Assembly (NCBI GenBank): GCA_041581635.1
Contig: JBFICW010000010.1
Coordinates: 1-64,000, forward strand
Source of the DNA: Porticoccus sp041581635
GTDB taxonomy: Bacteria; Pseudomonadota; Gammaproteobacteria; Pseudomonadales; Porticoccaceae
Reading direction: 5' to 3'
Length of the DNA stretch: 64,000 nt
The translations under genes were made by a program, and so were the position numbers. This document shows, piece by piece, positions 60,959 to 64,000 of the stretch (position 1 is its first letter; every line of letters starts with the position of its first letter). The notes under the pieces were generated by a model. It had not been told where the DNA came from. It searched no databases and saw nothing but the letters and a program-made list of their open reading frames with translations.

Positions 60959-63255
60959 TAGGTGGTTTTTTCCCACTGCCACCGTGCCTCGGGAGCCATA
61001 CGCTCTTCCGGTAGTATGCGCGGTAATTCGGATAATGGGATATTACCCTGAATCACATGGTCGAGTGCGCTATCTCTCATGGTAACCAGCCCGCAATCCA
61101 GAGCCAGTTTACGAAGCTCGCTGACCGGGATGTTTCGAGAAATTGCGTTGCGTAATTCGGGGTTGATTTGCAGATATTCCACGACCGCGACGCGCCCGTG
61201 GGTGCCCGTGTCGTTACAGTTTTCACAACCTTTGCCTATGTAAGCCTTGAAGCTGTCGGGTGTTCCCGAGGGGAATACCTCTTGCAGGATTTTGGCTTCA
61301 GGCTCCGCTGGCTCACGACAATGGGGGCAGATTTTCTTAGCTAGTCTTTGAGCGATTACAGCCAGTAATTCACTGGCTAATGAGTTGGGGTGTACACCCA
61401 AATCATAGAGCCGCTGCATGGCATCTACTGCGTCGTTACAGTGTAATGTCGATAATACAACATGCCCTGTTTGTGAGGCCCGAATGGCCTCCAGCGATGT
61501 TTCGTGGTCGCGTATCTCTCCAACCAGAATCACGTCGGGGTCTTGCCGCACGAAAGAGCGCATGGCATCGGCAAAATGAAATCCTATTTCGGGGCGAACA
61601 CGAGTTTGTTGAATATTGTTAATCGAATACTCAATAGGGTCCTCCACTGTAATGACCTTGCGAGTACCGTCGGCTGCCAATAACTGCAATCCGGCGTACA
61701 GGGTTGTACTTTTACCCGATCCTGTTGGTCCAACAACCAATACCAGCCCCGCCGGGTTTCTCAATAGGCGTTTGTAATTTTCAGCAACGACGCTGGATAG
61801 CCCGAGTTTTTCAATACTGATCAGCTCTGAGTTTTGTGGAAGCAGACGTATAACCACGTGCTCGCCATGAAGCGATGGCTGAACCTGAACGCGCAGGTCA
61901 AACTGCAAGTCTCCTACTCGTAAATGGGAGCGGCCGCCCTGGGGTAATCTTCGCTCAGCAATATTCAACTCGGCACGGAGTTTAATAACGTTAATCAGTC
62001 CTTTTAACTCGCTTGGGCTAATATCGTAGTGGGATATATCTTGCATCTCACCATCAATGCGTAAACGTACCCGCACAACATTGTTGTATTGCTCCAGATG
62101 GATATCGCTAGCTCGCTCGGCGACAGCATCGAGTAACAATGCCTCAAATAAAGAGACCAGGTGTGCACCAGCCTCGGGTTTATGATTGCCCAGTAGGTCT
62201 TCGGTTTGTTCGGGCTCCAGCTTTTCGATGGGCGGCTGTAGCGGTGACATTTGTGCTTGCATGCAGAGGTCTGTGGCAGACCAAAGACGACGGAAGTCTG
62301 TAGGTGTCACCAATAGAGTTTCAATTTTGTGATCGGGGAACACTTTTTGAATCTCAACCATTGAGGCATTGGGATTGCTGGTGGCAACCGTTAGAACATG
62401 GTTTTTTGTGTAAAGCGGGATTAAATGATGGTGGTCCAGAAACGCTTGGGAAAACCGATTAAAAATTTTCGGGTCGACCCATTTCAGCAGATGATCGACA
62501 TTGCCCAGTTCAAGGCCATATTGCTTTGACAGCGAGCGGTATAGCGCCATGTCATCCACATTAATTAATTGGCGAACCTCGTCAATAATTAGCGTTTTAT
62601 TGGCTTCCGCTTTGCGTCGTGCCTCGGAGAGAATGTCGTCATTGATAAAGCCTAATTCAATCAGAATTTCATCTTTGTTCTGAACAAAATCGAGATAACC
62701 ATATTCGCTGCGTAGGTAGTTGCGGTGCCCATCCCCCGTATATTTAACCAGTTTAAGTAATGATGAGTCTGCATACTCTACACAGATCATCTGGCCAAAA
62801 GGGGTCAGTTGTTTAAACAGAACTGACTTATCTTCAACATTGGGGGTGGAGACAACAATAATATCGAAAGGTGCCTCTTGTGGTGCACCATCACAACCTT
62901 CACCGTGGTAGATCACCACATTTCCGAGGTTGAGCTTGCTCAGTTTTTCCATGGCCACATCGGCCAGAGATGCAGATTTTTCGATACCGATAACTTGGCT
63001 GGCAACATGGGACAGAACGGCGCTGGTGTAACCGAGTCCAACCCCGATTTGTAATATTTTGGGGTTGGCTGTGAGCTTTAGCAGACTAAAGATATGACGA
63101 AGCGTTTCAGTAGAAGGGATACTTCTACCCACGACGAGACCGTCTTGCTCACAGTTCACAAAAGCACGTCGATCCACTTTGTTGAGTGCCTGATCAATAC
63201 GTGGATCAACAGCGTCGTTTGAGTATTTGGCCGATTGAGTTTTAGCGTTAGTCAT
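60958..63255 (-). CDS. PCMT-like methyltransferase fused to GspE/PilB-type ATPase
   Basis: This 765-residue protein has three parts. Residues about 15-195 resemble protein-L-isoaspartate methyltransferase: DQALNKVDRRAFV, GRSIPSTETL, the SAM motif ILQIGVGLGYTS (67-78) and EGCDGAPQEAPFDIIVVS. About 200-330 is a GspE N-terminal/MshEN-like domain. About 360-765 is a GspE/PilB ATPase with Walker A GPTGSGKST (509-517), Walker B DPDVILVGE (572-580) and a four-Cys zinc site (643, 646, 677, 680). GspE-type ATPases power type II secretion, type IV pili and related machines, but no such genes lie nearby. The order is one gene, and the MoxR gene follows coupled. The fusion is unusual and is discussed under findings. 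Confidence 0.88.
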   Translation of the reverse strand: MTNAKTQSAKYSNDAVDPRIDQALNKVDRRAFVNCEQDGLVVGRSIPSTETLRHIFSLLKLTANPKILQIGVGLGYTSAVLSHVASQVIGIEKSASLADVAMEKLSKLNLGNVVIYHGEGCDGAPQEAPFDIIVVSTPNVEDKSVLFKQLTPFGQMICVEYADSSLLKLVKYTGDGHRNYLRSEYGYLDFVQNKDEILIELGFINDDILSEARRKAEANKTLIIDEVRQLINVDDMALYRSLSKQYGLELGNVDHLLKWVDPKIFNRFSQAFLDHHHLIPLYTKNHVLTVATSNPNASMVEIQKVFPDHKIETLLVTPTDFRRLWSATDLCMQAQMSPLQPPIEKLEPEQTEDLLGNHKPEAGAHLVSLFEALLLDAVAERASDIHLEQYNNVVRVRLRIDGEMQDISHYDISPSELKGLINVIKLRAELNIAERRLPQGGRSHLRVGDLQFDLRVQVQPSLHGEHVVIRLLPQNSELISIEKLGLSSVVAENYKRLLRNPAGLVLVVGPTGSGKSTTLYAGLQLLAADGTRKVITVEDPIEYSINNIQQTRVRPEIGFHFADAMRSFVRQDPDVILVGEIRDHETSLEAIRASQTGHVVLSTLHCNDAVDAMQRLYDLGVHPNSLASELLAVIAQRLAKKICPHCREPAEPEAKILQEVFPSGTPDSFKAYIGKGCENCNDTGTHGRVAVVEYLQINPELRNAISRNIPVSELRKLALDCGLVTMRDSALDHVIQGNIPLSELPRILPEERMAPEARWQWEKTT

Positions 63256-63456
63256 GGGCGTTTTTAGTCTTCTATGTCATTTCAGCTAAGGCTAAAGATT
63301 GTGCACCAGATAGGTGAGGTATGTCGATGTAGTAGGGCAATACGCACGGCGGTAAACCTGTCGGGCTAAATCCTTTCGATCAATGGTTGTCTAATCAACA
63401 TGCATATCGAAGCGTTGTTGCCTAGACTTTGTTCATGAGTAACAAGGAAATAGCGT

Positions 63457-64000
63457 ATGAATAGCGTTCAACAGCTTCAGGCAACCGTCGATGCATTGGC
63501 TGCGAAAGGTAAAGGTATTCTGGCCGCAGATGAAAGTAGCCCGACAATCGCTAAACGTTTTGAGGCCATTGGGGTCGAGTCGACGGAGGAGCATCGCCGT
63601 GCTTATCGTAGCCTATTGTTTTCAACCGCTGGTCTCGGTGAATTTATCAGCGGTGTTATTTTGTTTGAAGAAACACTAAGCCAATGTGATGACCGTGGTG
63701 TCCCTTTGCCTGAACTGTTGATTAATCAGGGCATCGTGCCTGGTATAAAGGTTGATAAAGGAAAAATTCCTCTCGACGGCGGTGAGCCTGGCGATGAAAT
63801 TACGGTGGGCTTAGATGGTTTGCCGGAACGTTTAGATCGTTATAAAAAACAAGGGGCACGATTTGCCAAGTGGCGCGATGTCTATACCATTTCTGAACGT
63901 ACTCCAAGCCAGCTGGCGATTGATGAGAATGCCCGGGTCTTAGCATGCTACGCCAAGATTTGTCAGCAGGCTGGATTGGTGCCGATTGTCGAGCCCGAGG
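63457..64000 (+). CDS. Class I fructose-bisphosphate aldolase, N-terminal part
   Basis: This gene runs off the right end of the window; 181 codons are visible from the ATG at 63457, with AAGGAA about 8 bases ahead. It is a class I (Schiff-base) aldolase that cleaves fructose 1,6-bisphosphate to glyceraldehyde 3-phosphate and dihydroxyacetone phosphate. Marks are GKGILAADESSPTIAKRFEAI, YRSLLFSTAGL, GVILFEETL, INQGIVPGIKVDKG and the closing GLVPIVEPE. The active-site Lys of the C-terminal half lies beyond the window. It is divergent from the PCMT-GspE gene with 201 bases between them. Confidence 0.93.
   Translation, partial: MNSVQQLQATVDALAAKGKGILAADESSPTIAKRFEAIGVESTEEHRRAYRSLLFSTAGLGEFISGVILFEETLSQCDDRGVPLPELLINQGIVPGIKVDKGKIPLDGGEPGDEITVGLDGLPERLDRYKKQGARFAKWRDVYTISERTPSQLAIDENARVLACYAKICQQAGLVPIVEPE

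Noticed and set aside
1..64000. tRNA, rRNA, CRISPR arrays, transposases or prophage
   Set aside because: Read on both strands, I saw no tRNA-like or rRNA-like segment, no regularly spaced direct repeats and no transposase or phage gene. The cassette array is the only mobile element supported.

Overview
The window looks like chromosomal DNA of a marine-type gammaproteobacterium, probably a Pseudomonadales/Cellvibrionales relative. I infer this from the gene content: bioD next to a DUF3094 protein, YbcJ/ArfB/RsuA housekeeping genes, a PuuA/PuuD polyamine set, class I fructose-bisphosphate aldolase and MauG-type cytochromes. Both ends cut through genes: bioD at the left and fructose-bisphosphate aldolase at the right.

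Layout. 1-2226: end of bioD, a small DUF3094 membrane protein, an MDR oxidoreductase and a DUF3237 protein. 2406-16844: a tightly packed minus-strand run of 13 genes. In transcription order they encode a TPR protein with a TonB-like C-terminus, two lipoproteins, a membrane TPR protein, a PEGA-repeat/SUMF1 membrane protein, a small secreted protein, an ExbB/TolQ/MotA proton-channel protein, an actin/Hsp70-fold protein, two proteins with an ExbD-like membrane helix and a von Willebrand A domain, two more lipoproteins and an M48 protease. It reads as an ion-driven, envelope-spanning machine that I cannot match to a named system. It is the best candidate here for an undescribed system.

17020-33863 is a catabolic region: AEC permease, CaiB/BaiF CoA-transferase (glutarate CoA-transferase-like), Lrp regulator, ornithine/lysine-type decarboxylase, glutaryl-CoA dehydrogenase, two class III aminotransferases, PuuD, PuuA and a LuxR regulator. 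Together these could take lysine, cadaverine or putrescine through gamma-glutamyl intermediates to glutarate or GABA, then glutaryl-CoA and crotonyl-CoA. Between the CoA-transferase and the Lrp gene lies an integron cassette array without a visible integrase (a CALIN, 19523-24283). It has five attC sites and cassettes for a secreted protein, an unknown soluble protein, a membrane protein, a HEPN-domain protein and a KAP-family P-loop NTPase, followed by an ABM-domain gene.

34012-48988 is mixed: a His-rich outer-membrane protein, a secreted M6 protease with Fn3 domains, NYN, S4 and ArfB proteins and RsuA, a LysR-flanked redox gene set, a di-haem peroxidase, a MocR regulator and a YdjM-type membrane protein.

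49319-63255 is a minus-strand block. It holds three transglutaminases (one fused to DUF2126), two circularly permuted ATP-grasp enzymes and two alpha-E domains (one pair separate, one pair fused). Upstream are a MoxR ATPase and an unusual fusion of a PCMT-like methyltransferase domain to a GspE/PilB-type secretion ATPase. The ATP-grasp/alpha-E/transglutaminase set is known from comparative genomics as a predicted peptide-forming and peptide-cleaving system without a defined product.

All calls come from reading the sequence and given translations; no database search, fold prediction or statistics were run.
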